Shown one piece after another: positions 23,352-34,758 of a stretch of DNA of 64,000 nucleotides. This DNA comes from Cephalotrichum gorgonifer (taxonomy: Eukaryota > Ascomycota > Sordariomycetes > Microascales > Microascaceae). Under the pieces are notes generated by a model. The model ran no database searches. It had not been told where the DNA came from and was given only the letters and a program-made list of their open reading frames with translations. How positions within the stretch are numbered: position 1 is the first letter of the stretch; each line of letters starts with the position of its first letter. The stretch spans positions 1 to 64,000 of the forward strand of contig ONZQ02000020.1 of NCBI GenBank assembly GCA_900312665.1, given 5' to 3'. The position numbers and the translations under genes were made by a program.

Positions 23352-25827
23352 AGTGGCGGGGAGGGGTTGGCGGCGTAGAGGTGCTAGGGAGCCAAGGGTG
23401 TGTTAGGTGCACACTTACACCGTATGTGCGGAGAGGGAGAAGGACACTTCAAAAATTAGGGTAGGAGTAGTTAGCAGTAAGAGCGAGGGAAGGCGGTGTA
23501 TTAGGGTATAACAAGAGGAAGTATGAGGCTCGAACCAAGTATACACGACCCTATATAACACTTTGGCCCACCTACAAATCCTAACGGTTAGGACAGTATT
23601 ACTCGGGGGACGGAGTAGAAGTGCCCATGACAACCCTTAAAACAGAGAATAGTCACGAATTATATTATAGAGAGAATCTAAGAAATGGAATTCGGGCTGG
23701 AATGGCAATTGTCGTCTTGGTACATCGCAATTTAATAATCGGCGGAGCTGAGGGCCCATTTCTGGAGATCTTCGGGCACTCCCACATACGCCACACGATA
23801 AAGGGAGACGGACGGGTGCTACTCTTTCCAGTACAAGGTACAAGTAGGTCATGATAACTTATAGCTTCCCTTCCATACGCGCGACTGTCGAAAAAGAAAT
23901 GGCGAAGAGGCGAGAAACGGGTTCAATCATTAGTAGAAAATGGAGCTAAAACTGGGGAGTATCGACTCTCCGTACTACACTACGTCGGAAGTTCTGCGGC
24001 GCTAGAATATTCGGCGGTCATCTGAGCACTGACTTCCACCTATATTGGTCCTCTCAGGTTCAAGGGATTCCGAAGACAAGAATCCGAGAAACCCGAGGTG
24101 GCACCGCACGTTCGTCATACAACTCCTTTTTTATCTTCGGTACCTGTCATCGCACGTCCCCAGGTGTCCGTGGCCACGTGGTAAGGGAGAACGGGCCCGC
24201 GGAGTAACACTACTATAGGCAATTGCTGCCTGAGAAGCAAAAGAACCAAAGGGTAATATACAAGTGGCGTTTCGGGTGGGCAGACTACAGGAGCGAAATC
24301 CTGGCAGGTGAGACTGTCCCACCCTATTCTGGGGAGCAGAGTGGAAATCTCCCTGTATGCAGGGATCTTTATTCAGCGGTGGCTGAGCTGTGAAGGTCGC
24401 ACAGGAAAACGCCAGGCTGGGTCATTCCGTAATAGCACCGACATGCCGGAAGAACTGTCGATCGCCTGGGGATGCAGGCACCGCCGTCAGGATGGCGAAA
24501 GAACAGTGGCTTAAGCGAATAATACTTGTAAGGGGCTGACAATACGTGCTCGCCGTTCATTGACTGGCTGCTGAGAACAAGAATCCTGCATCCTGCAAGG
24601 GCTTATCAACACCCGAAATGTCTCGTCTACACGTACGTGTATCATTGCGCGCCAGTTGTGGAGGTGGCGCGTGGCGTTTGCAATCTCCACACTACGCAGC
24701 GCGACCGGGTAGCTACCTGTCGTTAGGAATATTCCAGCTTTTGACACTCTTCACCGTTTGTTTCCCTCTTCCGTTCCTCTTTTCTTCCTGACAGCCGCTC
24801 TTATGTTAGATATGTTTTCGATCACATAGTATGAGTAGAAGTATGCATGTAGACAACACCACAGTCAAGGGGCTTATACAAAATAGAAGCTTTGCATGCT
24901 GATGAGAGATTGAGACGCCGGAAATACATTCCAAGGCGTCCAAAGACAGTATCGTGACGGTATAAGAGGCGAAGAGTCAGCATTCTAATGAAACCAAGAG
25001 CTATAACTTCAGCTACGGGAGAGGAGCGAAAGCCACACATTGCACCCATCTCTCGACCCTACCAGCCGAGAGGGACGAATTTGACTCGACCCCGACGAAG
25101 GAAAGAGCCATACTTTGGAGAAGGGGGATTGGGGTATTTTCCATGATTTAATCGAGACTATTCTACTAGAACTAGAACTGAGCTGCTAGCTGGGGAACGC
25201 TGTGAATTCTCCCTGATCTAACATAGAGGCACTGACTGTGATCGACAACTTATTCTGTGCCATAGTCTTTGAAACACAAGTCACTTGTTGTAGCCGCAAT
25301 TCCCCGAAGAGTGGACTTCAGCACCGAAGCCTTTATGGTGAGCAAGGGCGTACGTCTCCAGTACGACAACAATGCTTACACTGTGGGACAGGGGACGATC
25401 ATCATTTCTACATTTGTCACTGACCAGCCAGCAGGGCGGATTGACGAATCCAATTCTCGGATGGTACACTCAAGGGAAGCAAGCGGGGTAGGACGAATCC
25501 GATAAAGCGAGGGGGAAGCAAGAAGGGTGATTATTCTAGAGTAGGTAACCGAATCATAGATCTTTAACGCAAGTCGGAACTTCCTACTTATGTATACCAT
25601 CTGGCCTCTGCAAAGACCTACGCCCTTCCCTTTCGGCTGCTTATTCCCGAGCTGCCCTTGAGACCACGGTAAATCTTTCCGATTGGTACATTCAGATTCC
25701 ATGCATGTACTTGTGGGACGAGGCTTTATCATCTCTTATTCTACTGAGAGACGGCTTTTCGTTTACCCCGCCTCCGCCTCATGACTCTGGCTACGGAAGA
25801 CTCGGGCCATAAAAGAAAGATTCAAGC
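23352..25827. other. 2.5-kb gene-poor stretch
   Basis: No reading frame with a recognisable domain or credible splice pattern. The left end is the oxidase promoter, the right end the promoter of the esterase-ubiquitin-like fusion gene. Small frames around 23621-23854, 24308-24514 and 25269-25505 are not supported as genes. Confidence 0.5.
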
Positions 25828-28800
25828 ATGGAAAAGCTGAAGGGCCTGAAGAAGCGGTTACTTAGCTCGAAGCGAGCCAGTGATGAAAATGTACGTGAAT
25901 ATAATGTAGCCGGGGTTCGGTGTTTGTGGAAGTCACTCATCAAAGCCATACGAGAACCACAGGGGCCAGGTGAACCCAGCAAAGAGAGCCAACCGCACCA
26001 GTTCGAGTCGGAGTCGCATGGCTTATTCGTCCTTCATCCTCCCCCGGAGGTTGATGGGGACGTTTTACAAGCGGAAGTGGAGTATGTACCCCTAACCCCC
26101 CCCCCAACTTTTTGGTCCCCCTTTGTTTTCTTATATCTCTGCTCTCGTCGCTCCGTCCTAGCTCAACATGAAGCCAAGGGACTGACACGACTGGTTTCTG
26201 TCTAGCATCGTCGCGGTCCACGGCCTGAACGGCACGGCAAGAAAGACATGGCGCGATCCTGCCTCGGGCAAACTGTGGCTCGAGGACTTTCTGCCGGCTA
26301 CGATCCCTAATGTCCGTGTCATGACTTACGGATATGACTCAGGCTTGGCGTTTAGTAGGTCGAAAGCCGGTATCGAAAACTTTGCCCTAGATTTACTGAA
26401 TCGCCTCCGCATGATGAGGACTTCCGAAAAGGTTATCTTGTATAGCCCTCAATTTGGGCCCGTCTAAAAGGATGTCTGTGTTGACGGTGAGAATTACGTA
26501 GGAAGAGGACCGTCCGCTCATATTTGTTGCGCATAGCCTTGGTGGAATCGTCGTGAAAAAGGTTAGTGCCCCCTCCCTGTTTTTTATTCTTTCTCCCTTA
26601 GAAAGTCGCCGCTAAGTTGTTTCTACTATATTCAGGCTCTTATACTTGCCAACGAGGCGGCTGTATACTACGGCCGCATCTTGAACTCCACAACCGGTGT
26701 CATATTCATGGGGACGCCTCATCAAGGCTCGGAGCTTGTTCCATGGGCCATACTCGCATCTAATATCGTCAACGCAGCCTTTTCCGGCCAGGTGCTCCGG
26801 ACTGATCTGATCGAGACCCTCAAGACAGGGTCGGGCATCCTGGCGGAAATCTCTCGCGCCTTTGTTCATCGTTCGACGGGGTTGAACATCATGTCCTTCA
26901 TCGAGACTGAAGTGGAGCTCCCATTAACTACTCTTGTGCGAACCCCTTGTTCTAGCTAACTACTCAAGATACCTCCAAGAGACATTGTTTTAACTTAGTC
27001 TGCACGTTCTATTAGGTTGTCCCGGAGTACTCGGCGAGATTGAATCTGCCAAACGAAATAGTGTTCCCCGTGAAGGCCCACCACAGGAATATTTGTCGGT
27101 ATCCGAACAGTCGGGACCAGACGTATGCCCTGGTTGAGCAGGCAATACGGGAGGTGATTTCGTACGAGCCGCCCACCGTGAACTTGGGTAAGTTCTGGTC
27201 ACCAGTCTTTCCTGACCTGGAGATCGTTTCTTGAGCTAACATTAAACCGATAAAAGCCCTTCAAAGGTCTGTCGAAAAATTGACCGCTCGATCTGGGAGG
27301 GGGACATCTTCCACTCTGCCAAGCGAGAAATTTTCTTTCTCTCGCGACGACGCGGCAGCAGCAGAGGTTAGCAATGCGGACACTGCAAACATTCTCCTGG
27401 TCCGAGTCAGTGGCCTCGTACGGAAACTTCTAGCGTCAAAAGGGCACTCGAGGACGTATTCGACGGTACTGCAGCTTCCCGCGGACACGCCAGTTGAAGA
27501 CTTGAAGGCCCGGATTCTAGAATCAGAGCCTGGTATGCAGCGTATCCGTCAGTTAGCATAACTTTGAGGCTGACTTACCTTGCGTAGACGCGCTCGCAAA
27601 TTTTGAGACTCTAAGGTTTTCCTGGGCGGGCTACTCCATAAGCTCCCGCTGGGTCGACGTGGAAACGGCTGCTGTTAAGGTTACCACTGGTAACCCTTGT
27701 TACAACCCCATTCAGGGATACAAGATCAACCGCGACCAGACAATTGCGTCCTTCTTCAGCAGGGCCTTCCCGAGTCCGGTCCAGATCCAGCTACGGAAAC
27801 ACATGGCTGCCAAGGACTCTGGTTACACGCCGTCGTATACCATTTCATTCGGCCAACGCAAAACTATGGACGGGCAGGTCTCGCTCCTCCGAAGCGCAAA
27901 GGTCCCCGAAGATGGCAAGGAGTACGAGATTCCGGCAGGCCTCGGTACCCTCCCTATATACGATGTAAGATCGTTCAGCGGCAGTTTGCCGGTGTCCATG
28001 GTTGCCAAGGGAGGTGTGTTCGTCACAATGCATGGTAAGTGAATCGGTGGATCAAGCACCTCCCTATCCCCTCTGTCGGGAGCACCTAACATCGATGGTG
28101 TGCTATCTAGATGTCGAGGCGATGTGTTTTGCCTTTGATGCCGCGCCCCAGAGGAAGTATGCAGCGCGGGTCTACCTGGGGGACATCAACGGTATATCCG
28201 GTGTATCCCTATTCGACAATGCCAAGTCGGGATCGGCGATGAGCAAGCAAGACTATGTTGTGATCCCGGACCAGGCACAGCTCCACGGGGTATCTGTAAA
28301 GCCCGGCCTCGTGAGGCAGTTTGTCACCACTCCAGTAACGTCTCAACCTGCCGATGACTCTTTAATTACGGATGATTCTCGGAGCGGCCAAGAGAGGATG
28401 CCGGGCACTGAAGATTCTCGAACCTTAGGAGCAACGATAGAAGGACAGATGACCGGAAAAGACTCTAGTAGCGGTATTCAGCTCCACATTATCCCGCAGC
28501 TGAACACTAACACCATGTTTGCCGGAAGTGTTGAGAACCTCATTGTGGAAAGTGGATGGCAAGACTACGACCAGCCACCAGATCTAGCAATACGTTATGA
28601 CGTTTTGAAAACACCAAAGGAGCTGGGGCTGGAGGAAGGTAGTTTCGTGCATCTCAAAGATCTGAGCAAGAGATTGTACAGCAGGAAAAAGGTCCTGAAC
28701 GACTTGTTTGCCGAGCTGTCTCCTCGACTGGAATCCACGGACGTTCTGGACCTCCATACATATGCGCAATGCGACGTCCAAATAACTGTCAACATCCGGA

Positions 28801-30676
28801 TGGAAGAGTCTACAGAAGCAAAGCGGTTCGACGTAAGCCTTCATTACGCCCATGGATTCGGCTTTACCCACTGTGGTCTCTTCACTAACCGGTAACGCCC
28901 CTGCAGTTTCACCCTAGCGACACCATCGACGGTATTTTCACCTTTCTACAACAGAAGTATGGAGCACCTGGAAGGGTCCTCTACGTCAGGCTTCCAGTGG
29001 CCAATATCCCGGATCTCCTAGTTCCAATAACAACTTGGAGGGACTTCACGATGCTTGCCGTAGTCCAAAGCGGCATAACCTATTCCGCCAGACATGATGC
29101 CAAGAAGGCCGCCATATTAGAGCTAGACTGTATCCTGGTGAGTTGCTGGAGACGAAGGGAGTCGCAACATCTGGAGATCCCTGACAATAATAGGCAAACC
29201 CGAAAGACGACTGTCCGCCGAGGTGTTTCTGCGGCATCGAATCTTTCAAGGATGGGCGCCGAGATCACGATGCCACTCGAATGTTCTCTGTCGCCGCCGC
29301 GGGCACAATCTCAGATATATGCCAGCAGATTGAGGCAATTGAAGGGTTGCCAGTCAGGCTTTTCCGGCGCAAGCCTGACGGTACCGGTGTCGAAATGCGT
29401 GGACCACAGCCTGTGTTCGATACGACGGGAGATAGTATCAAGCATGAGGTGCCCATGTTTGAGATTCTTCAGGCCCATCCAGCTGGGTTTGAGATTAAAA
29501 TCCATACTGAGATCAATACGGTACTCTCATTACGGGTTAAATCTTCACATACGATACGCGACCTGAGGAAGCGAATACAGAAGGAGGTCTACATATCTCT
29601 GTTTCGGATGGGGCGGGGAGACGATCTCCTCGGCAAAGGGTGGAAGCAATCCCATGGCCAACCATTCAAGTTTGCAGGCTTTGAACTGCGAGAGGGTAAA
29701 TATAAAAAAAAATCCCTCCCAGCGTCCCGAGTTGAGAAAATGTTGCACTAATATCTCATACAAATGTGCTTCGGTAGAACTTACTCTCGGAGATTATAAT
29801 ATTGGGCCAGTAAGTGTATCCAATCATGGAGAAGGTCTCTCTTATATAGTAACCCTAGTCCCCGTTTATAATAGGGTGTTACACTGAAGGTTGTAGTACT
29901 GGCTGGGCCACAGTCCCAAATAGCAACCCAAGCACCCCGTGGCTACCAAGGTGACTAGCTACGCATTTACATCGACGGGCTTGGACATGAGGCCATCGTA
30001 GATGCATTTGGTCTGAGACTCAGTACCGCCTTCGCAAAACAGGTATTCTCGGAGAAGAGCGGAATTGAACCACATCGACTCGTCCTCACGTACAAGGGCA
30101 GGGAGTTCCAGGACGATGGTAAGTTCCTTACGACGAACGTCTGTACGCCCTTAAGCCAGGGACTGATAAAAGAGAACAACAGAAGACTTGGCAGGGTATT
30201 CAGGCCACGTCTTATATATGACTCTTCGGCCCGACGAACCCAAAGTTCTAGGCATCGGAGTGGGCGGCAATATTGTGCAGGACATCACGCCGGACGACTC
30301 GGATCGGCGACTGTGGGACATGGCCAACTCCAAAATCGTCAACATCCAGATCCTGAACACGGCCACCTTCAAGTCTCTGACGGGGCTGGAGCCTCCCCCA
30401 GCACCGATACGCGCCGAGGGAGGCGGGACAATAGCGGTTGCGGGAGTCCCGTCTGCCCAGAGTCGAAGCGGGATTGGTGCGGAAGGTGCCTTTGATGGCT
30501 TGCAGGGCGTCCATGCTTGGAGAACGCGGCCGATCCTCAGACACGACGGCGTCGCTGCGTTGGCTGAGCGGGGAGAGTTTGCGGACGAGTACACCCCGAA
30601 TGGTAAACTGCTAGCTACGGACGAGATTATTACGCTGGATGTAGATGATACTTTCCCGAGGTTGACCTCAGGGTAG
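25828..30676 (+). CDS. Alpha/beta-hydrolase (NLR-type esterase) fused to ubiquitin-like modules
   Basis: Fourteen exons: 25828-26081, 26206-26431, 26502-26561, 26636-26935, 27016-27187, 27257-27532, 27588-28034, 28111-28832, 28907-29137, 29194-29695, 29778-29809, 29875-29950, 30002-30118 and 30195-30676; the frame closes at 1298 residues. Residues about 85-330 form the lipase-like serine hydrolase usually found at the N-terminus of fungal NLRs: VHGLNG, nucleophile block AHSLGG (about 172), GTPHQGSE, and the His block AHHRNICRY (about 306). Instead of NACHT and repeats, the protein continues with a segment containing VKPGLVRQFV (about 640), then ubiquitin-like folds (about 995-1085, with FAGFEL and LTLGDYNIG; and about 1085-1160, with RLVLTYKGREFQDD), then a VNIQILNTATF block seen in fungal ubiquitin-domain proteins. 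Exon 12 to 13 needs a 51-nt intron (29951-30001) with a weak donor; without it TGA/TAG would interrupt. Function unknown. Confidence 0.75.
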
Positions 30677-30774
30677 GCTAGTGGTAGGAATACGACTTAT
30701 ATTATGAGGGCGAACACATGCAATCAGGCACTATTATGTCGGTCGTCTTCTCCTCTCCGCTAGCCAAGTCCTAC

Positions 30775-33700
30775 CTACCAGTCCCCACCCATCGCTTCCT
30801 TCCATGCAGAGAAGCCCGGGGGTGATCTGGCGTCCCACGAAAAATCCTCCGAAGGCTCTCCCCAACGATGGTCTCCGCGCAAGGACACCACCTTGCTCTC
30901 CTTCTCCACCGCCGCCCCCGTCAGACGAATCAGCTCATCGTCGCTGCCCACCCACTCGACCACCATCCTCTTCACCTCTGGAACGGCACTAAACTCCTCG
31001 CCCAACGCACCGCGCTGAGCGAGCAGGTGTCCCGCCAGCTCCAACATTAGATACCCAGCCACAGTCAACCCACCACCGGCCCCCTCCTCCTCCGCCACCG
31101 AACCGCCGCCCAACCTCCCCAGCCCCACCGCGACGCGGGAATAGTCCCCGAGCTTCAACCCCCCGCCAAGTCTTGTCTTGAGCTGAGAGAAATCGTGGTG
31201 GTATGGCACCCCGCGCCCCACGAGCCACTCCACCAGCGCTGCCAGCGCGGACACGAGGGTGTCGATCTCCTCCGCCAGTGCCAGGTCCTTGGGCTGCTTA
31301 AAGTTCGGGATGGGAAGCATGGCGAGCCGCAGCTTGAACGAGCTGGGAAGAACCTTGGGCACCGGCCGCCGCGCGCGCAGCTCGTCGACCTTGTTGGCCA
31401 TGGTCCTGAGCACCGGCATGCAATTCTCCAACCACGCCAGCCAGCTCTCGCGGTTATCGAACTGGCCCGAATGCAGGTAATTCTGCAGCCTCTCGAACGT
31501 CCCGGCGGGAGCCTGGGACTCGATGATCCGGTCCGCGACGGCTAGGATCGACTCCTGTACCATACGTACCGTGATTGACCTGTCGCGCTTCGACACCGAC
31601 AACGCATCGGCCCGGTGCAGCAGCGACGCGGCTGCCAGGATGCCGAACCTCTCGACCGCCTTGGTCCCGGAGCTATCGAACTGCGCGAGCCAGTGCCGCC
31701 CTGCATTCGAGTTGACGAGGTCCCGGTTCGCCTTGACCGCCTCTGTGACGCGCGCGATGCCTGGCGGGGAGTTGAGGTTGGTCAGCGCCATGTCGCGCAA
31801 CATGATGAGCGTCGAGGCGGGGAAGTAGGCTGGGAACCGGGTGAGCAGCCTGACGGTTACGCTCAGGCATGCCGGGGAGGAGGGGAGGCGCTCGTCGGGG
31901 AGGGAGAAGCCGTTCCGCGCGAGGAAGATCTTGTTCCAACGATCGTTGAAGCGCGCTGATTGGGCGGGGATGCGGATGAGGAGCTCTATGAGCCTCGCCT
32001 TGGCCTCGTCCGACATCTTACTGTCGGAGTCATAGTTTTCAGAAGCAAGAAGCGAGGTGAGCGGCGTCTCTTCCGCCACATCGGGGAGGTCGGCCTCGCC
32101 GCTCTCAACAGCGGCCCAGTCCGCTTCGCTCACCGACTTATGCTGGCTGAGCCGGGGGAGAACGGGTGACAGCCTCTCCTCGAGAGCGTTGAGTATCCGG
32201 GTGTGTATGTCAGGCGATTGTGCCGGTGCCGGCCTTTTGAGGAGGCTGAGTAGGCTGCTGGTGATGGAGACAAGGATATCGATGTGGCGAGCTTCCCCAA
32301 GCAGGCCGAGGAGCATATCACAAGCGGCAGATGGGCCCACGAACTGGCTGTTTTCCAGAAGCTGGGCCATCATCTTCACCGTCGTCACCTTTATTGCGGG
32401 GGGGCTCGGAACGGCCTTCTTCTCCCCGTTGTCGGCGCCCCTCTTCTCCCTTGGCCTTGCATTCTGTTCTCTCATCCTTTCCCTCATAGCTTCCGCCATT
32501 GAGTGCAGCAGCCCACTCGCTGCCTTATGCGGGAGTGACGAGAGGAACGGGAGGCTAAGGAGCTGGCGATGCCAAGCGCTATCGTCTGCCTCCCCGTCGA
32601 GGATGAAATCGCAAATGAATGGGATCGCCAGCCACGGCTGGTTACTCTTGGCAATACCGACGACCACTTCAACGACCTTGTACACCTGTAGCCTTAACTG
32701 ATGGGGACCCAGGTGCATCTTCATCTTGTGGAGGAGGAACGATGCCAGGTCTGCCCGGATATCCCCAGACTTCCCCGGGAATTTTTGGAGCAGGTATGTC
32801 CCTGTTGCTTCGATACGCAGGTGGGAGGATTCGGATAAGATCCCCTCCGCGACGACAAGGCCCTCAATTGTCGGCTTCCACACCGCTTCAACTGCACCGC
32901 TGCCGACGTAGCCCGATCCCAGAGCTGGCTCGAATAATGCTTCGAAAGAAGCCGCATTCTTCTCCTCTAGGCGACGGTCAACCACAAGCTTGAGCAGTCG
33001 CATGAGGGTACCCCAATCCCTGTTCTCCGCCGGGTGTTTTGACAGGCACATCTTGATGGTCTCCATGAGATGAATAAGGATACGGCCCGAAGTCTCAACA
33101 GCCCTCCTCACCATTGCAGCATCCGGCCCGTCGTCCTTATCCTCGCCCGGTACGGCGCTCAAGAGATCCCTAATCTCATCTGTCCCAAAGGTGGAGGGCC
33201 CGTAGAGCGCCTTTGCGACCATCGGCTGATTATTGAAGCGGCGCGCCCATACGATAGTATCGTCAAGCATCTCCATATCGCCGGCGGCGACGCACAGGTT
33301 GATGGCCGACGTAGCCCAAAACTCGCGGTGATGCCATTCGCGGCCCTCTTCGGCCTTCTTCCTCCGCTCGCGAACGAGTATCCGAGCGCGCGCAAGCCAT
33401 GGCGAGGTGTCTTCCGCTCTCCTGTTCCTGCTTGACTTGGCAAGTAGAAGATACCTAACTATTTCGGCGTCGCCATAGCTAGTCGAGAATTTCTTCTGCT
33501 CCAAAATCGTCTTCGTAGAATAATGTATTTCCGGGGCCAAGAAGTTGCCGGTCGTATCGGCAGCAGACAGCCTCTCGAACAGCCCGGTCGCGTTCTCGAC
33601 ATCTAGGTGTAGGAAGAGCCCCATGGGCCAGAGATTTCCCGTCCCTGGGACGTCTCGCGCTGTGAGATCCTTCAGTCGAGAAAGACCCGGGGCGGAGCCG

Positions 33701-34758
33701 TCGTCGATGTCTAGCTCATACCCTCGTGCATGCCGGAGTATCAACCGAAGGAGCTGATAGCTGTGAGCATGCGTCTTCCTATTGAGGAGCAGCCCGCTGT
33801 AGATGTCCTGTAGGCTCTGGATCAGCTGATTCCGTGGTGTCGAGATGAGCTCGACCAGGCGTCCGACGCACAGTTCGGTCTGCTGCTTGGTGGCAGCGCT
33901 AGCCTCGCTGCCTCTCGCGTCGGTCCACCGTTGGATGGCGTACCGGACGAGGTCGAGGGTATGGCCTCTGCGACTCGTAAGCTCGCGCGAATGGACGTCT
34001 ACGCAGCGCACCACGAGAGTTAGGAACTTGTCGCGGGTGCCGTCGTCGTATTTCCGGGGATGAGCCAGTCGCCGGAGCAGAGGCATGATATATACCGACA
34101 TGAAGTCAGAGGGGACATCAGCCACGCCTTCCTTGTTTCCGATAAGGGTCGACAGGACCGTCTCGGCGTATTCAAGGTCGCTTTGGAAGAGCTGGCTGGC
34201 CGTCGACGTGCGCTGCTTGGAACCGGCAAGGAAGGATAGGTCCTTGAGGAACCTCTCCTGGTACCACGCGGGATGGTTTCTGAGGATACACACGCGCTGG
34301 AAACTGGACCAATCGTGGCCATTACGGTCCCACTCCCGCACGAGGTCCAGGTCACAGGCGGGTACGATGTCCTGGTAGTACTCTCTCAGGGGTCTCAGGT
34401 CCCTCCGCCCTGGACCATCGTCGTACAAGAGCCGAACCAACTGGGCAAGGCCCGCCTGCCTCTCTGGCCTCGCCTTCTTCGCCGATGCCGTGACACCGAG
34501 GTTCTTGCATATAGATCTGACGTCGCGCAAGCTGAACTCGGCCATCAGGCCCGCCAATCCCACGGCTCCGCCGACGGCATCCCAGAAGGGCTGGAAGTAA
34601 GCATCGCGACGAAGGCCTCTACAGAAGTAAACGATGGCCAGGCTCCGGGGTTCCGTGCTTTGTGTCTGTTGTAGCTGCTCCACGGTTCCGGCGACATTTC
34701 GGGAGGACAAGATCTGGTGCCGCCCAGGCCGATTCGGGCGCTGTGAACGGACGGCCAT
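30775..34758 (-). CDS. Large conserved fungal protein of unknown function, alpha-solenoid-like
   Basis: A single uninterrupted exon of 1327 residues starting at ATG 34758. Composition is helical throughout, with repeated Leu-rich helix pairs such as FWDAVGGAVGLAGLMAEFS near residue 60 and many ALxxLL/LLxLL patterns, suggesting a solenoid scaffold. I recognise no enzymatic motif. Such large, intronless, helix-rich proteins occur singly in Sordariomycete genomes and remain uncharacterised. The leader contains a run of CCA/TGG triplets just upstream (34769-34790). Orientation is convergent with the esterase-ubiquitin-like fusion gene, whose stop is only 98 bp away. Confidence 0.8.
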   Translation of the reverse strand: MAVRSQRPNRPGRHQILSSRNVAGTVEQLQQTQSTEPRSLAIVYFCRGLRRDAYFQPFWDAVGGAVGLAGLMAEFSLRDVRSICKNLGVTASAKKARPERQAGLAQLVRLLYDDGPGRRDLRPLREYYQDIVPACDLDLVREWDRNGHDWSSFQRVCILRNHPAWYQERFLKDLSFLAGSKQRTSTASQLFQSDLEYAETVLSTLIGNKEGVADVPSDFMSVYIMPLLRRLAHPRKYDDGTRDKFLTLVVRCVDVHSRELTSRRGHTLDLVRYAIQRWTDARGSEASAATKQQTELCVGRLVELISTPRNQLIQSLQDIYSGLLLNRKTHAHSYQLLRLILRHARGYELDIDDGSAPGLSRLKDLTARDVPGTGNLWPMGLFLHLDVENATGLFERLSAADTTGNFLAPEIHYSTKTILEQKKFSTSYGDAEIVRYLLLAKSSRNRRAEDTSPWLARARILVRERRKKAEEGREWHHREFWATSAINLCVAAGDMEMLDDTIVWARRFNNQPMVAKALYGPSTFGTDEIRDLLSAVPGEDKDDGPDAAMVRRAVETSGRILIHLMETIKMCLSKHPAENRDWGTLMRLLKLVVDRRLEEKNAASFEALFEPALGSGYVGSGAVEAVWKPTIEGLVVAEGILSESSHLRIEATGTYLLQKFPGKSGDIRADLASFLLHKMKMHLGPHQLRLQVYKVVEVVVGIAKSNQPWLAIPFICDFILDGEADDSAWHRQLLSLPFLSSLPHKAASGLLHSMAEAMRERMREQNARPREKRGADNGEKKAVPSPPAIKVTTVKMMAQLLENSQFVGPSAACDMLLGLLGEARHIDILVSITSSLLSLLKRPAPAQSPDIHTRILNALEERLSPVLPRLSQHKSVSEADWAAVESGEADLPDVAEETPLTSLLASENYDSDSKMSDEAKARLIELLIRIPAQSARFNDRWNKIFLARNGFSLPDERLPSSPACLSVTVRLLTRFPAYFPASTLIMLRDMALTNLNSPPGIARVTEAVKANRDLVNSNAGRHWLAQFDSSGTKAVERFGILAAASLLHRADALSVSKRDRSITVRMVQESILAVADRIIESQAPAGTFERLQNYLHSGQFDNRESWLAWLENCMPVLRTMANKVDELRARRPVPKVLPSSFKLRLAMLPIPNFKQPKDLALAEEIDTLVSALAALVEWLVGRGVPYHHDFSQLKTRLGGGLKLGDYSRVAVGLGRLGGGSVAEEEGAGGGLTVAGYLMLELAGHLLAQRGALGEEFSAVPEVKRMVVEWVGSDDELIRLTGAAVEKESKVVSLRGDHRWGEPSEDFSWDARSPPGFSAWKEAMGGDW

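Noticed and set aside
25889..25943. Possible 55-nt intron with a GTACGT donor in exon 1 of the esterase fusion
   Set aside because: Removing it would shift the frame so that the next exon no longer joins the hydrolase VHGLNG block.
32057..32701. Plus-strand frame of 214 codons opposite the 1327-residue gene
   Set aside because: It is a shadow of the GC-rich antisense gene and has no domain.
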